From Mesorhabditis belari (Eukaryota; Nematoda; Chromadorea; Rhabditida; Rhabditidae): a stretch of DNA of 64,000 nucleotides. The stretch is taken from positions 1 to 64,000 of the forward strand of contig CAUEEP010000627.1 in assembly GCA_958450365.1 (NCBI GenBank), written 5' to 3'. Shown piece after piece: positions 1-12,787 of this stretch; position 1 is the first letter of the stretch; each line of letters starts with the position of its first letter. A program made the translations under genes and the position numbers. A model generated the notes under the pieces. It was given only the letters and a program-made list of their open reading frames with translations. It ran no database searches and had not been told where the DNA came from.

Positions 1-859
1 AAAGAATACCTCCTCAGTCAATTATACAGTGACTTTTTTGTCTTGTAAATAAGTTTCCCAAAATGAGTTTATAAAGTTTGGGGGTTAAAAACGAATTCAG
101 GTGTTGGGTGAATCACTGATCGGAGGCTTTTGGTCTCGGGGAATAAATGAAATATAAAGGGCGAGGGGAAGAAGTTACTATCAAGAAATGTTCAGCGAAC
201 GACGGCAAATTGAATCGATAAAAGCCTCAAAGCTTTTTGCTTGATCAAACATTTTCAATTGTCACCATGTTTCTTTAATCAATTAAGGCACGGGGGGATC
301 GTAATTAATATTGGAAGAAACCCCAATGGAAGGAACCGTTGGGATGGGAATAGTGGTAATTCTTGGTAGAGTTTCGACTGCTCAACATCTGATCAGCTGA
401 AAGCTTTTCGCTTTTGATCATTATTTTGCCGATAACTCAGCTGAAAGGTACTGTAAATAGGATGGATATTTTCTTTATTTTGGGAATTTTGGGGAATTCT
501 GAATCAGAAAATTTTTTGTTTATCAAAGAGATGATGGTAGATGCTTGAAAATTGTTATATAAAGCAGCTTATCGGGTAAAATTTCTAGCAAATGGAATTT
601 CTAAAAGACTAAATAAACTGCCAGTCAAACCTGAATCACCGCTTCATCTTTTGATCAATTTTAATGAGATCTGATTTGATGATAACCCACAAGATTCGGG
701 TAACATTATTCTTGAAATCGGCATTATCATTAAATTGGGGCGGAAATAAAATAAGAAGCGTCAATTCCAAACAAGTGGTTTATTCTCTTCAGTCTCTTCA
801 TCAACTGATTAATTCGAGCAGTTTTGGGGCCGTCCTCATCCGGTGCACCATTTCGGGGA
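1..859. other. No supported gene
   Basis: AT-rich sequence without a convincing exon chain. A 74-codon frame at 664-888 lies opposite the better candidate exon that follows and shows no domain. Nothing else is claimed here. Confidence 0.4.
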
Positions 860-1058
860 TCAAAACGGAGTTACCAGAATCTTCATAAAGAAAGTCTGTC
901 CAGCTTTGACTGGTAAATCATTGTCGAGTAACCATTCAATTGATTTACCATGACCAGCCTGTGAAAAGATCCCCTCTTCGGTTCTTCTTCGAGGTCGAAT
1001 TTGTTTGCCCGGCAGGCGCATCTCCTGAGTCTCCCCAAGCTCGTCCTTGAGATGGATC
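860..1058 (-). CDS. Candidate terminal exon of an unknown gene
   Basis: On the minus strand an acceptor (GCGCTTCAG, ending at 1059) opens a frame of about 65 codons ending in TGA at 862-860. The peptide is rich in basic residues, with a run KQIRPRRRTEEGIF followed by QAGHGKSIEWLLDNDLPVKA and a hydrophobic C-terminus (FFMKILVTPF). The composition looks protein-like and the frame is not fragmented by stops. I do not recognise the family and found no clear upstream partner exon, so this could be the end of a gene lying before or within 1.1-2.3 kb, or a decayed element. Confidence 0.3.
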
Positions 1059-2400
1059 CTGAAGCGCTATTAGGAGGATTGGAGGTTTAAACTTTAGCTT
1101 AAACCAGCAGCAATCCAGGACTAATATATGCCCAGGGCTTTACAGTCGGGGCGGCCAGTATGCCTATAGCCGTACTAGATAGTAGTTGACTCGAATTAAT
1201 GAAGCCGTATCTCCGTAACTTTTGTATGCCGTGGTAGTATGCTTTATTTACCGTGGTCTATAACTACAGTATGTTTTATCTAGAGTATTTTTTAATTCCA
1301 GTCCGCTTTCAACAGTACCACAGTACAATAGTATGCATAAGTTCGGAGCCTAGGTTACATAATACAGTTTCTGAACTTTCGCAAACCCATTCGAATCAAT
1401 CTTTGAACAATTTTAAGCTTTTATTTCGACTTGCTAAAAGTTGGGGAAATTTCAATCAAACAAACCTTTTGCTCAATGTATACGAGTGAAGTTCCGCAAA
1501 TTCTGTCTCAACAACCTCGAGCTCTTCACAAAATTCACCATCATCTCCTTTCCGACATCTCAACAGTGGAATCTTTCCAATAGCAATTCAGGTTGTTTAG
1601 ATTGATCAAGCCTTTACTGAAATACGAATCTCGTATTATTCTATGGATTTCCTTCTATTCTATCGAATTCTTTTAATTCATAATTCTATTTTACGGTTAA
1701 GGAAATAGTCTAGTGTATTTCTAAAATACTCAACTATTGTAATCCAGTAATAAGTCAGCTATCATCGACTGTAACTGTTTTTCTGTAACTCGAACTGCTT
1801 TTCTGTCAACTTTGCCTTACTCTTGTCTCTGCTTTATCTTTATCTTTTATTTTTCTCTGTGCCAAGAATATTGAAAGGATGCAAAAAAATAGAGACAAGA
1901 TTACGACCCTTGAAAGTTGACACTCCCTAAAAACAAATGCTTAACCCCTCCTTCACCTTTCGATTTGAAGCCAAACATCCGCTCTCTTATCCACTGATAC
2001 AATCTCATTACACTCGTTGAAAATCGTACCCAGAAAATAATCAATCGGCTCATCGGTCGAACTTGGAAGCATTCGTCCATTCGGTGAAAAACGAGCACTG
2101 ATGACAAATCTCGCGTTTCACGTCTTCACGAGTGAAATCTTTCTGATTCCCTCATTTGCTGAAAATAAGCAAATGGTAAGCAAATGATTTTCAGATAGAA
2201 TCCAGTGCTTCTTCTAGAGTTTAGAGATATAAAATTCAGAGCTCATTCTTGGGATTTTTCGGGCCTAAAACCAAGCAAATGTCAGACTAATCTATTGACT
2301 TTTTCATTGGTTAACCAAGAAAAATCAAGATTGGCCTAGACCGGTCAAGACCAAGCCAAAATAAAACCCAATTCAACTTATATTAGCTGACAAATATCAG
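1059..2400. other. No supported gene
   Basis: Intergenic-looking DNA with CTGTAACT / TACGGTAA-type words near 1200-1260 and 1730-1850. The small frames at 1253-1489 (plus) and 1901-2107 (minus) have no recognisable domain and no supporting splice context. Confidence 0.4.
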
Positions 2401-2545
2401 GCCAAGACAAAAGCAAAGCCAGACCAAAACCAGACGAAAACCAGACGAAAACCAGATCAAAGCCAAATAAAAAACCAGACCAAAACCAGACCAAAACCAG
2501 ACCAAAAACCAGACCAAAACCCAACCCAAACCAGACCAAAACAAC
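2401..2545. repeat. CCAGACCAAAA minisatellite
   Basis: Degenerate tandem array of an 11-base unit (CCAGACCAAAA) and slipped variants. It generates a fake Trp/Phe/Gly-rich open frame on the minus strand. Confidence 0.8.
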
Positions 2546-3257
2546 AGGCCAAAGACATGGCTTTCTTGACTTCTTATTAACTACTAGATAAAGTCGATAC
2601 CAGTGGCTTTTTTTGATGTTTAATTTCAATCAGTTTGATGTTAATTAGTTTCATAAAATCATGAAAGCAAAGTTTGAACAAGGCCCAGATTCTTAAAACC
2701 ATTCACCTGGACATAATCTCGAAAAATGTTTTACTCGTTCTTCCATCGATCTGATAAGCGTTGCCCAAGGAGTTTCCGGATTCATTCTAAATCAAAAACG
2801 ACATTTAAAATAATCACATAAAATTAAAGAAAATTTAGAAAAACGATAAGGAATTCCGTTAAGCAGAATTAACAAATGAAGTGGAATTTGATGCATTGGT
2901 CTTAAACAGAAATCAAGAAATTTAAATCAGCAATTTCGTGTCCAGTAATAAGCTGGGAAGCATTTTCAAAAGGTCTAACTAAAATAAGCTATAAGAGGTT
3001 GGCAAGAAACTTGATTACCAATAAAAACTGAACATTCAGGCAATGGTAACTGTTCAGCAATAGTTTTTTCGTAGGAAAGTCCGGATTGGATTGGGCATGA
3101 AGTGTTAGATCGGAATTAGGTCGAGATGAGGCTGGCAGGGGTTCGCTGGCTAACTGAAATATTGGTTTTGATTTAAAAATTAGTATGATTTGACTTTAAA
3201 TGCACTTACAATATCTAGAGTCTTAGTGAAAGTACCATCGTTGAGTACTTTCACTAC

Positions 3258-3412
3258 AGTTAAAACTGTTTAAAAGCTCGTTAAAGCTGTTTAAAGCTGT
3301 TAAAGCTGTTTAAAGCTGTCTAAAGCTCTCTAAAGCTTCGTTTAAAACGGTCTAAAGCTGTCTAAAGCTCTCTCAAAGCTGTTTAAAGCGGCTAAAGCTG
3401 TTAAAGCTTAAT
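3258..3412. repeat. TTTAAAGCTG minisatellite
   Basis: Tandem array of GTTTAAAGCT / GTCTAAAGCT units of 10-12 bases, repeated more than a dozen times with small variations. Confidence 0.8.
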
Positions 3413-5330
3413 AAGTCTTAACACGAGTGATTAAAGTCCTTTTAGATTGATACAATCTAAGAAACACTTGGAATCTAAAGCTTAATTATACCAACCGTTT
3501 GATGAACCCTGCAACCACTAGGTAAGGACCATTGCTTGGAAGTTGAACGCTTCTTTTGATTCCGCCAAAATTCTTTTATTCGACAATCGCTTGTGTAGAT
3601 ATGCCATGCTTTAATTCTTGAAAAGAGGTACAAATCTAGAAAATTGAGGTGTTCTAAAATGGGAATTATGACAAAACTGGAAAGAATTCGTAGCTCTAAA
3701 TTTCTGGATCTCATTTGGGTCTCATTTGGATCTCATTTTGGCGTGAAATTGTTTAGCCTTTTATTTCACACAAGCAAAAGACATAAAGGTTTCAAGACTC
3801 AATAGACATCTTTTCAATGATCATTAGTCGTTAGGGTCACGAGTTTTTCCCCTTTACTCTTCGCTTCTTCTGCAGCTATTTGTGCTTGAATCACTGCTGG
3901 ATCCATTTTGGGGATTTATCATTATGTGCGAGTCTTCAACATCTTGAGGTTCGAACGAAAAAGCAAGATGTTTCCACTTGAACATTCGCAGTTCAATTAT
4001 AAATTGCGCAGTTGTTCTCTTTTGGTTGCAAGCAAAATTCTCCTCTTCCATTTCGTGCATTCTATTCGTTTCACCTTCTTGTCGTTGTGCGAATCGAAAA
4101 TTCCGACAAATTGAGACTTTCGGCTTGGTCTGGGTACTGTTCCTACACAATCACCAGATAGTTTGTAAATCTTAAACACTTTCCCAGTTCACTCGATCAT
4201 TTTGATACACAATTTTGACTTAATGTATGATTTCACAAAAGATCTTCATAGTTGATTAATTTTACATTGAGATTTATTGCAGGGATTCTGCTGAGCCTGC
4301 AGATACTTGTCTACTGCAAGTTTGCATAAGTTAAAGTACTCCCAAGCTGCATTCAGTTCTTGCAGATATGAGAAATCTGGGGGAATAGCTGTAGCAATAT
4401 TATGAGATTCTTGCAAGGAGTGTCTATTGGTTTTTAACGGGAAAAGCTGTACAATGAAAAGCAAAGAGCACCTAGGATCAAGATGAGTGGGATTGACATC
4501 CGATTATCGAGTGAGAGACGTGGTGGAGGTGAAGGTTGAGGCTATTTTGAGCTTCTGACTTCACCAACTTCAAATTGTTTAGATGTTCCCAAATCTCTTG
4601 TTGATCTCTTGTCGAAGAATGATTCTAAAGTTTTTGATTACTACTTTTAGTCAAGCATCATTTGTGGACCCCGGAAACAAGTTTCGTTTGTTAATTTTTG
4701 TTTAAACATTTGATTCTCTCGTTACATCCACTATTTAGCATTTAGAATTTATTCCTAAAACGTGAGATCCTGTCAAAGACACTAGATATTGACGCCTATA
4801 AACTACAAAGACTACTCTTAAAACTACCAACGATCATAACTCTCTTCCTCAGTTAAACATTTTTCTATAGATTTTTACCAAAAGATAGTGAAACTCCAAG
4901 AGCTTTCAAATGATAATAAATTCTATGGAGTAAGAAAAGCACAATTTGAAGTTGATTTGGTTGAAGTTTCAGTCATCTTAAAGCTCTTAAATAGGCAACC
5001 CACTTGTATCTCATTCCAGAACCCTGTCCAACAAGTTTCAACTTTCTACTTTCGAAAATTAGCGTAACCCTGTTTGGCTATCTACCGTAAACTTGCTTGT
5101 CTATCTACCGTAACCCTGCTTACCTATCTATCGTAACCTTGCTTGTCTATCTACCCTACTGATGAATCATTGACATACACAATCAGTTATCTCAAAGCTC
5201 TTAAATAGCCAAGTCACCTGTATCTCCTTCCAGAACCCAGCCCAACAAGTTTCAGCAGTCAAAGCAAGCAAATTCCTCAGTCGTTTCTCGTGATCATGTT
5301 CTTGTGTCAAGTGGAAAAATTCCTCCTGGA
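3413..5330. other. Mostly non-coding; two weak minus-strand exon candidates
   Basis: Two weak candidates lie on the minus strand. At 4447-4246 an acceptor (CATTGTACAG) opens a frame of about 67 codons containing PDFSYLQELNAAWEYFNL. At 3906-3815 an ATG opens a 30-codon frame (DPAVIQAQIAAEEAKSK) that looks helical. Neither can be joined to a gene with confidence. A (GTAACCCTGCTTGTCTATCTACC)-like tandem repeat occupies about 5064-5156. Confidence 0.3.
5064..5156. repeat. Short tandem repeat, period about 23 bp
   Basis: Three to four imperfect units of the form CTATCTACCGTAACCCTGCTT, just downstream of the inferred 3' end of gene A. Confidence 0.6.
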
Positions 5331-8300
5331 TCACTTCGTTTCATCGATTAGAGCAATAATTTGTTTAGCAAGGAATGAGATTTGAGGAATTTCTGGAAAA
5401 AAAAGTTGTAACTGACATGATTTTGATATTACCAATTTGAATAGATTGCCAAATTCTTTTTGAACATCTTCATAAGTGATTGCAAGAGTGTCACCGAAAC
5501 GCTGAATTTTGTTTAGTTTAAGAAGTCAGGAAAAGGATTAAATGTAAAGATTAGATTAAAGAACTAGATTAATTAAAGAATTTCCCTAATATAATTGAAA
5601 ACTTACGTCATTTTTCCATTTTTCCGTACAAGTCTTCGATAAAGTTGGCTGGGGTCAGGAAAGGTGGTTTTCAAAGTGAAACTATCAGTGTAACCCTAAA
5701 ATTGTGCTATTTAACTGTTAGATTTCTCTATTACCTCTTGACCGACATCATTGCCGATTCCATTTTTCTTGCAAAACTTTATCGTTTTCATATCGAAGTG
5801 AGTTTACATAAAGAAAGATTTCTTCGTGAGCTATTTTGCCGGCTTCTAACCGCATTTTATATTCTTTCTCAATCGCCACCTTTTCTTCAAAAGCCTTTGC
5901 TTTGTCAGAGTCCTCTCTAGAAATGTTTGCTTTGATCTTTATAAGCTTTGTTTCCCTAAGCTTTGTTTCCTCTTAAGCTCTGTTTTATAAGCTGTTTCCT
6001 TTCAAATCTAAACCCATTACTGCTTATCCATTTCACATTGTAAAGATGATATTTGGTTTTTGTTTTGATTTTCGTTTTGATGTTTTGATTTTTATGGCCC
6101 GAATAAAGTTTCCAATCTATGCCTTAAGTTACCGTAACTAACTTAGAGCTCTAGTTTTAGCCCTTTCCGTGTTTCCTGCTTTATTTTTACCGTGATCTAC
6201 GAGATTGCTAGGATTTATTAACTAGATTAAGTACACGGTTAAGAAGATTACGGTAATCGAGGAGCTACAGTAATCTAAAGATTACGGCAATCGAGGAGCT
6301 ACAGTAACCTAAAGATTACGGTAATCTACCGACCACTGCTTTACCGTAAGATTGTCAGATGATGGTCAAATTTCAAAAGTCAGATTAAAAAGCGCTTACA
6401 AAGTCATGGAGAAAAGCTTGTAAATAGAATTTTATCAACTTTCTAGCCTTACTATCTTTCAAATAATTTTTTAAATAATTCAAAAATAGTTCAAAAATAA
6501 TTTTCAAACCTTTAACATGCTCCGGAATACGCCAAGTTCAAAAATAAACTCGGTCTCGGCATATGAATGGATGTAGGAAGGACTGGGCGCAGAGAAATCG
6601 ACAGTTTTGCTAGGTTTTGGCTTTGGTTTTGTCAAGTTATCCACTTTTTGAGCCACTTTCTTGTCTAGCTGAAAGAGATTGTTTTTATTTAGGCTTTTCA
6701 GAAAGTCTTTTTTGTCTTTTTCGTCTTTCCTCCTATCTGTTAACAGCTTTATGCCTTGTTGTTGTTAATGTTGTTGCTGTTGTTGCACGTCTCGAGTGTC
6801 AAGTTGGTGGAATCACTTCTACAACGCTTGAAGTTTTTTCTTTCAGTAACTAAATCGATTTTGATTTTAATTTTTGAAAAATTACAAACCTTTTGCATTC
6901 ATCTTTTCCTTTTCTTCTTTCAACCGTTTTCTCGCTTCTCTCTGGCTTTTTCTTTCATTGTTGAGCTCCACTTTTCTCTGATCAGAAATAACCTAAATCT
7001 TATCAGATAATATCATTCTAGAATCAACAACTAGACTCAAAAAGGACCTTAACTATTGCTAAAAAGCAATTCCTAATAGCTAAACTATTTATATTATCAA
7101 AATCACTTGTGCTCTGGCGTTAAACTCCTCAATAGCGTTAGGGGAACTCTCAGCATCGAGTAATCTCTCTAGATTTGAGATCCCTGTTTGCTTTGCTCGA
7201 TGAACAGTCCTTTCAAAAGAATCTTCATTGCTTCTCTAAAAATTACAAAAGAAATTATCATTAACTAATCATTTTATAGTTGGATTAGACAAAAGCTACT
7301 TTTACCTTTACAGTCGTTTCAAAGCTCTCAATGGCATCATCCAAAACGACTTTTGTGTTCATCTCTCTCATCCGTTTCGTCTCTCGCCTCAACGCGAGAT
7401 CTTTTTCGATAAAATCAAGAGATTGGGTGTAAATCTTCTAAATAAGTAGATTGATAATCGATTGAATTTGGTTGATTCAATATTCGATTGATTGCAATTT
7501 GCATCAAGTTTAGCTACCAACCATCAACTCTGTCTGACACTTCTCTTCAACTAATCCCCATTCCTTTTCAGGTAACTCTTGTGAATCCAAAGTTTCTCTC
7601 AACTTTTCGATCATCAATTTGACTTTTGCTTGACCATCCTCCAAAGTTGGTGAGAGTCAAATTTTGTCTGAAACTGGTTTATCCAAATTGTAACCTAAGA
7701 AACCTTACCTCTCGTAGCTGTTGACTAAACTCGACTTTCAGTTTTGAGAACGATTTCTCAATATGGGCAGTTAGAAGTATTGTGATTCGACGGTCCAACA
7801 TGTCCTATAACAGAAAAAGATACTTCAGAGGGACTTAGACTTAGCCAATGTTTATCTCATATCTATTTTCTTGTAGTTAATGTACATAACTAGAGGGTGC
7901 TATTTTCAAATTAGGCAATTACTTGATTAAACTTGTATTTAAGATTTTTCCTCAAGCAATTGTCATGTAAATGTGAAGTAATGCGCATTCTAAACTGCAT
8001 CTAGATATTCTCCAATTTGAAATATATAAGGCAAACTTATAAACTCATTTTCATCTCTTGTTTTCTCTTAGTCAAATGTTTTTTCACCAATAGAGCTTGC
8101 AAAATGCTATACAACAATGAAAAAAACGTCGATTTTAAAGGGCTTAAGACGTGTCTTTCCGTTGTACACCTATCGACGAAGGGATGGAAAATGCAAATGT
8201 CTAGAAAACACTCTATAACTGTCATTGCTAACTGCCACATAAGTGTCATTGCTTAGAGTTATTTAGAATAACTCGAGGCAACTCTAATAACTCTAAACTC

Positions 8301-11300
8301 CTCACCTCTAAGGACTTGATCATTGGATCGGGAATCGAGCTCGAGAGACCTTCATTTTTGATAGAAAAGCTTCGTTTCAAGCGCTGTGCCTGGTCCAAAT
8401 CGTGAATCTGAAAGTACTCTTACAGTACTCTTACAGTTCTCTACGGTACCCTACAGTAACCATACTGTATCCTCAGCTACCGTACTCCTCAGCTACCCAG
8501 CTGATCTAAGGAGAGAAGATTCTCTAAAGAGTGTTTTATTTTCCATTACCTTCGGTATCTCGGCTCTCCACTTCCTCGCGAAAGCTTCAACTCGTTCCAA
8601 GAAAGCCTTCTCTTCTTGTTGAATTTCGAATTCTCTTTGCTTTTCAGCCAACAATGCCTAAATTTTATTGCAAATCTAGTGATAAATTCAGTGCTAAATC
8701 TAGCCTAAGCCTTATTGTCACTTCTAAACCTGAATTTTTGGCTCTAAAAGTGCTCTCGCTTCCTCGACATTCGCCTCTCTCAAAAGCTCTTTCAGTTTTT
8801 TTTCTGAAGAATTTCGACCAGACTTTTCAGCAGCTTCAATATTATCACTGGTTGCTCCCTATAAACAATAAGATTTAATAAAATCTGAATTATTACTTTC
8901 AAAGCGCTCTGGAAGATATCAAAGGCTTTATTCACAGCAAAAGAGATGCTCGCTGCTTTCGTCATCTAAACGGAATCAAATTGTGTTATCCTAAACTTTA
9001 AAAAGTTTAAAAGATTTATAAAACTACTATAAACTATAAAACTGAATATTTATTTCAGTAAAAGTAAACTTTTCTAACCTTTACGGTCGATTCGAGTCTT
9101 GGCGCCTCATTTTCAAGGTAATGAACGATTCGCTGAAACTATTGAGTTCATTTGATTTCTCCTAACTTTTCTAATAGATAACTTTTTAAAGATCAAAATT
9201 TGCCATACCTTTACCGCTTCACTGTAGTCGAAATGTTTGCGGTAACATTGGTGAGCATTCTTTTGAACAAAGTCAACAACTCTATCGAGACAACCAATGA
9301 AATTTTGATCTAAATACACTCATTTTTAGCAATACCTACTTATAGATAGTTATTCTAATTATAGAAATAGAAAGTAATCTAGCCTGTAGCTCTGTACAGT
9401 CTATAATCAATTTAAATACAAATAATATGGCAAGAAATAACAGCCTGCAGCTACTCACCCTCATCCGTCAACTCAATCGTCCCCGTTGCCCGCTGAATCT
9501 CATCTGATGCGGTCGCGCAACAAAAACAGTGGATTCCATTCTCGAAACGTTTCTGCAGCGATTCAGAGATCTCTTTAAGATCCCTCGATTTTTTGCATTC
9601 TGACTAAATCTCTGGATTCGAGAATATTCACGATCACTCACCCAAAGATTCTCGAGAAAACCATTCTCCGGCCATTTTGGCGCATCTCTGATCACAAAAG
9701 TTAAACTCTAAAAAGCCAGGTACAGCGATGTTTATATAGATACTTTTGCTAGTTCAGTCTTTGGACAAGCTCCAGCCGTTTCGATAAACAAATGCAAATC
9801 GTGAAGGTTGTCACCGCCGATGTTTCCTTTTAAGTTCACGAGCTGAAAAGTGTAAGAGATTATGAACCACAACTTTGACTTGGTTTAATGCTGACGGGAT
9901 TAAACTTGGCCAGTCATTGTTTGATTCTAGCCTGGCCTATCATAGCCTGGCTTATCCTATCCTGGCTTATCCTAGCCTCGTCTATTGAACTGCTTTGAGT
10001 CCTATCTAGGTTTGGCCTAACCTAAGCCTAAGCCTAAGCCAAGGCATGTTCTGGTTTTGGACCGGCCTTAGCCTGCCTCTAACCTGGTCGAGTCCTAGCA
10101 TGGCTTACAGTTATTATCATGAGCCTGGTTAGTCTAATCCTGACTTGATCCTGCCTTCTTCTAATCCCTGGCTTACAATCAGTACCAAGGGTTTGACCTG
10201 GCCTGGTCTGGTCAATTGCATACCTGGATATCTGAGATCAACAGACTGAAACAAGCAATCCACGAGGAGATATTCCTCTCCGTTTGTAGATCAAATGTCC
10301 CTTGAGTATCCAAAAGAAAACCACATGATTTCCCTGAAATTTATATAATTTTATCGTCACAATTTCTCTCTTTTTTCCATTTCCTTGGCTCAGAAATCAA
10401 TTCAACGCCAGAATTTTATTTCTGAACGAATTTCTTAGTTCACTCTTATCACTCCTTGACGTTCACTCATCACTGAAAAGTGGTAAACAAAGAAATCTTG
10501 CATTTTATTTGAAAGTTTACAGAGTCGAAAGTTCAAAAGTTCTGCAAAAGCACAATCCACAAATCAATAAATCCACAATTCATACTTTGATTTACTCTAA
10601 ATCTAAGTCTCACTCACATCTTCAGAAATCATCGGTTGAGTGAAAACGAGAATCCCCTCCGTGCACCGCTCATACCCGGTCTTGAAGGCTCCTCTATAAG
10701 TCAAAAATTGCGCTTAACTGGTATTTGCGTGACTCTTACGCTGCTCACTTTGCATTGAAAATTAATTTGCATTTAAGAATGAGTGTCGTAAGAGTCATAA
10801 GTATGCTATGGCGAACTTGTGACCCATGACTCTTAGGCCACTCATTTTGATCTCTTAATTTATTTTTTAATATATTATCATTACATTCTTACCATTTGGG
10901 TTAGATTAATTTTTTTTTTTTTTTATATATTTTTTTTTTTAAAATTAAACGGAAATTATGGACTAAAATTATGCAAGGCAAAGTGGGGAAGTTTAAATGC
11001 AAAGTTGCATGGGAAACTGTGGAAGTTTAAATGCAAATACATTAGAAAAAGTCACAAGAAGAGTCATTAAGAGTAAGAGTCACAAGAAAACATCTTAACT
11101 TGTAGATAACTCTTGTAGATTGTATCCAGCTAATTCTCGTAATCTTGTCTCTAGTTTTAAATCAATCTCTCTACTTTTAGACGAATTCTGCGGTTTCACA
11201 CAAAGGATATGAAAAGATGAAAAAAGAAGATGAACTGGCTAAACTATATTACGGTAGTCGAGAAAGTCGGTACATTTTTAGGAAATAAAGAAAACGTCTG

Positions 11301-11903
11301 TGAATTGCTCTAAAAGCTGACCTGACTGTGTTTCCTTGTCGCCCACCAGTCAAAATTGACATCAGAAAGCTTTTGCCGGATCGCGATGGTCCCATTACGC
11401 TGACGAGAGTGATCTGAAGCAAGTTGACCTTAGAGTTATAACTAGGAATGTTGCAACTGTGTCTTAGAACTAGAAGAAGCTAATAGGAAGTCGAAGCCTG
11501 GGTTCTGGCGATAGCCAGAGCCGGAGGAACCTTGCGTCTACACTTAGGCCAGGCTAGTCAAAGCTAGATGCTAGACCAGGACCTGCCAGAGCTCAAAAAT
11601 GGCTTTTTTTTTCTCTGTATAACGCTTCACCGCGTCTAAATATGAGCCTGTGATGTACTGGATAAGGCTCTCCTTTCAAGACCGACTATCAAGTCTTTGC
11701 TTGGGTTCGATCCCTTCCTCGGCTTTCCATTTTCTTTTTCTTTTCAATGATTTCTTTTACCTTCTTAAAACACTGAAAAAGTCAATTCTAACCTTTTTAT
11801 CACTGAATTTCTCATTGGCGAAAGTCTCCCGAGCAATAATCTCGTTGAATTGAATTCGATGGTTTTTGAAAGTCACCAAGGGTTTCAGCTCGTTTTCTTT
11901 CAT
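5331..11903 (-). CDS. Gene A: class I GBP/atlastin-like large GTPase with coiled-coil tail, possibly frameshifted
   Basis: Minus-strand multi-exon gene. I place exon 1 at 11903-11793 (ATG just after a TTTCTAG acceptor), the P-loop exon at 11413-11322 (VMGPSRSGKSF), 10693-10618 (CTEGILVF, counterpart of switch I), 10333-10224 (LLDTQGTFD, G3), 9842-9744 and 9707-9642 (FVIRD, G4). About 15 helical, Glu/Lys-rich exons follow down to a stop near 5331. The order P-loop, TEGI, DTQG, RD, then helical middle is the GBP/atlastin order. Exon sizes 92, 99 and the phases match gene D exactly. Anomaly: in the G3 exon the spliced frame is one base short just before DTQG (near 10312-10322), so this copy may be a pseudogene or carry a sequence error. 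It is divergent from gene B, 2.1 kb away. Exons beyond 9.4 kb are only partly resolved. Confidence 0.7.
6227..6345. repeat. GATTACGGTAATC-type intronic repeat
   Basis: Near-identical units (AAGATTACGGTAATCGAGGA and GAGCTACAGTAATCTAAAG) in tandem, in an intron of gene A. Confidence 0.6.
11643..11735 (+). repeat. tRNA-derived (SINE-like) element
   Basis: Contains a split A-box-like start (GTACTGGATAAGG) and a clean B box (GGGTTCGATCCC), followed by T-rich runs (TTTTCTTTTTC) resembling a Pol III terminator. The acceptor stem does not pair, so it is not a working tRNA gene. It lies antisense in intron 1 of gene A. Confidence 0.45.
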
Positions 11904-12150
11904 CTAGAAATCGAATTCTATTCATTTTATTCTATTCATTGAATTGAATTCATTAAATTCTATTCTAATTTTATTATTTATTCGATTTAAGGTCCAATAA
12001 ACTTGCTGGAGCAAAGTGGAAACGAGTTGAAGTCTTTTTGTGTCCATTTTGTGATCTTTTGGTGTCCATTTTTCACATTGAATTCTGGAATTTGTCTTAT
12101 TTTTGAGTTTAGCATCTTAAAGCTCAATGCAAAGTGAATTAAAGAGCTCA

Positions 12151-12197
12151 GTGCACTAGAAAGTGTGTGTTTACATTTTGTTGAGCACAAAGTACAC
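12151..12197 (+). repeat. Dispersed 45-bp motif copy
   Basis: GTGCACTAGAAAGTGTGTGT, a short spacer, then GAGCACAAAGTACACC. One of many copies in and around the GTPase genes; an inverted partner half follows at about 12285-12330. Confidence 0.6.
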
Positions 12198-12377
12198 CAG
12201 AAGCAGTGAAAGTCAAACTATTTTAACTGAAAGTAAAGGCTTTAATTGTATTGTACTTTCTGCTCGAACAATCCCTAAGCATACCCTTTCTGGCGCACTG
12301 AATTTACCGTGGTGTGCTAGAAAGGGTGTGTTTAAAGTTTAATGTAACTGAAAAGTACCGTGAAAAATTCTAAGTAC

Positions 12378-12787
12378 AAATTTGGGCTCTTGTGTAGTTT
12401 CCGGGTATTTTGAACGGGTCGTCTGGCTTTGAACGCCTATAACTTCGTCCAGTGATAATATTATGACTAACATTTTATATCATTGTACAGAAGACATTTC
12501 AAGCTTTTAAATGATACCAAATAGAGCTTTATTTGATAATCCAGTCCAGAGAAATCGTAGCCAACTCTGAGCAAATGAGGCTTATCCGACTCCGTTGTCG
12601 TGTCGCCTGTTTGCATAGGAATGAAAAATCTAGTCAAGCTCTCTTTAGTATCATTTAAAAGCCTGAAATGTCTTCTTTAAAATGATATAAAAGGTTAGCC
12701 ATAATATTGTCTCTGGATAAAGTTATAGGCGTTCAAAGTCAGACGACTCACTCAAAATACTCGAAAACTATACAAGAGCCCAAATTT
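12378..12787. repeat. Foldback element, arms about 150 bp
   Basis: Outer ends CAAATTTGGGCTCTTGTGTA and its imperfect complement near 12770-12787. The arms also share GAACGCCTATAACT and AGACATTTCA(A/G)GC segments in inverted order. Arms are about 12378-12535 and 12640-12787, with a spacer of about 100 bp. It lies between the divergent genes A and B. Confidence 0.75.

Noticed and set aside
2378..2629. Trp/Phe/Gly-rich 83-codon frame
   Set aside because: It is a by-product of the CCAGACCAAAA minisatellite.
3258..3412. CRISPR-like array
   Set aside because: Contiguous 10-12 bp units without unique spacers in a eukaryotic sequence; it is a minisatellite.
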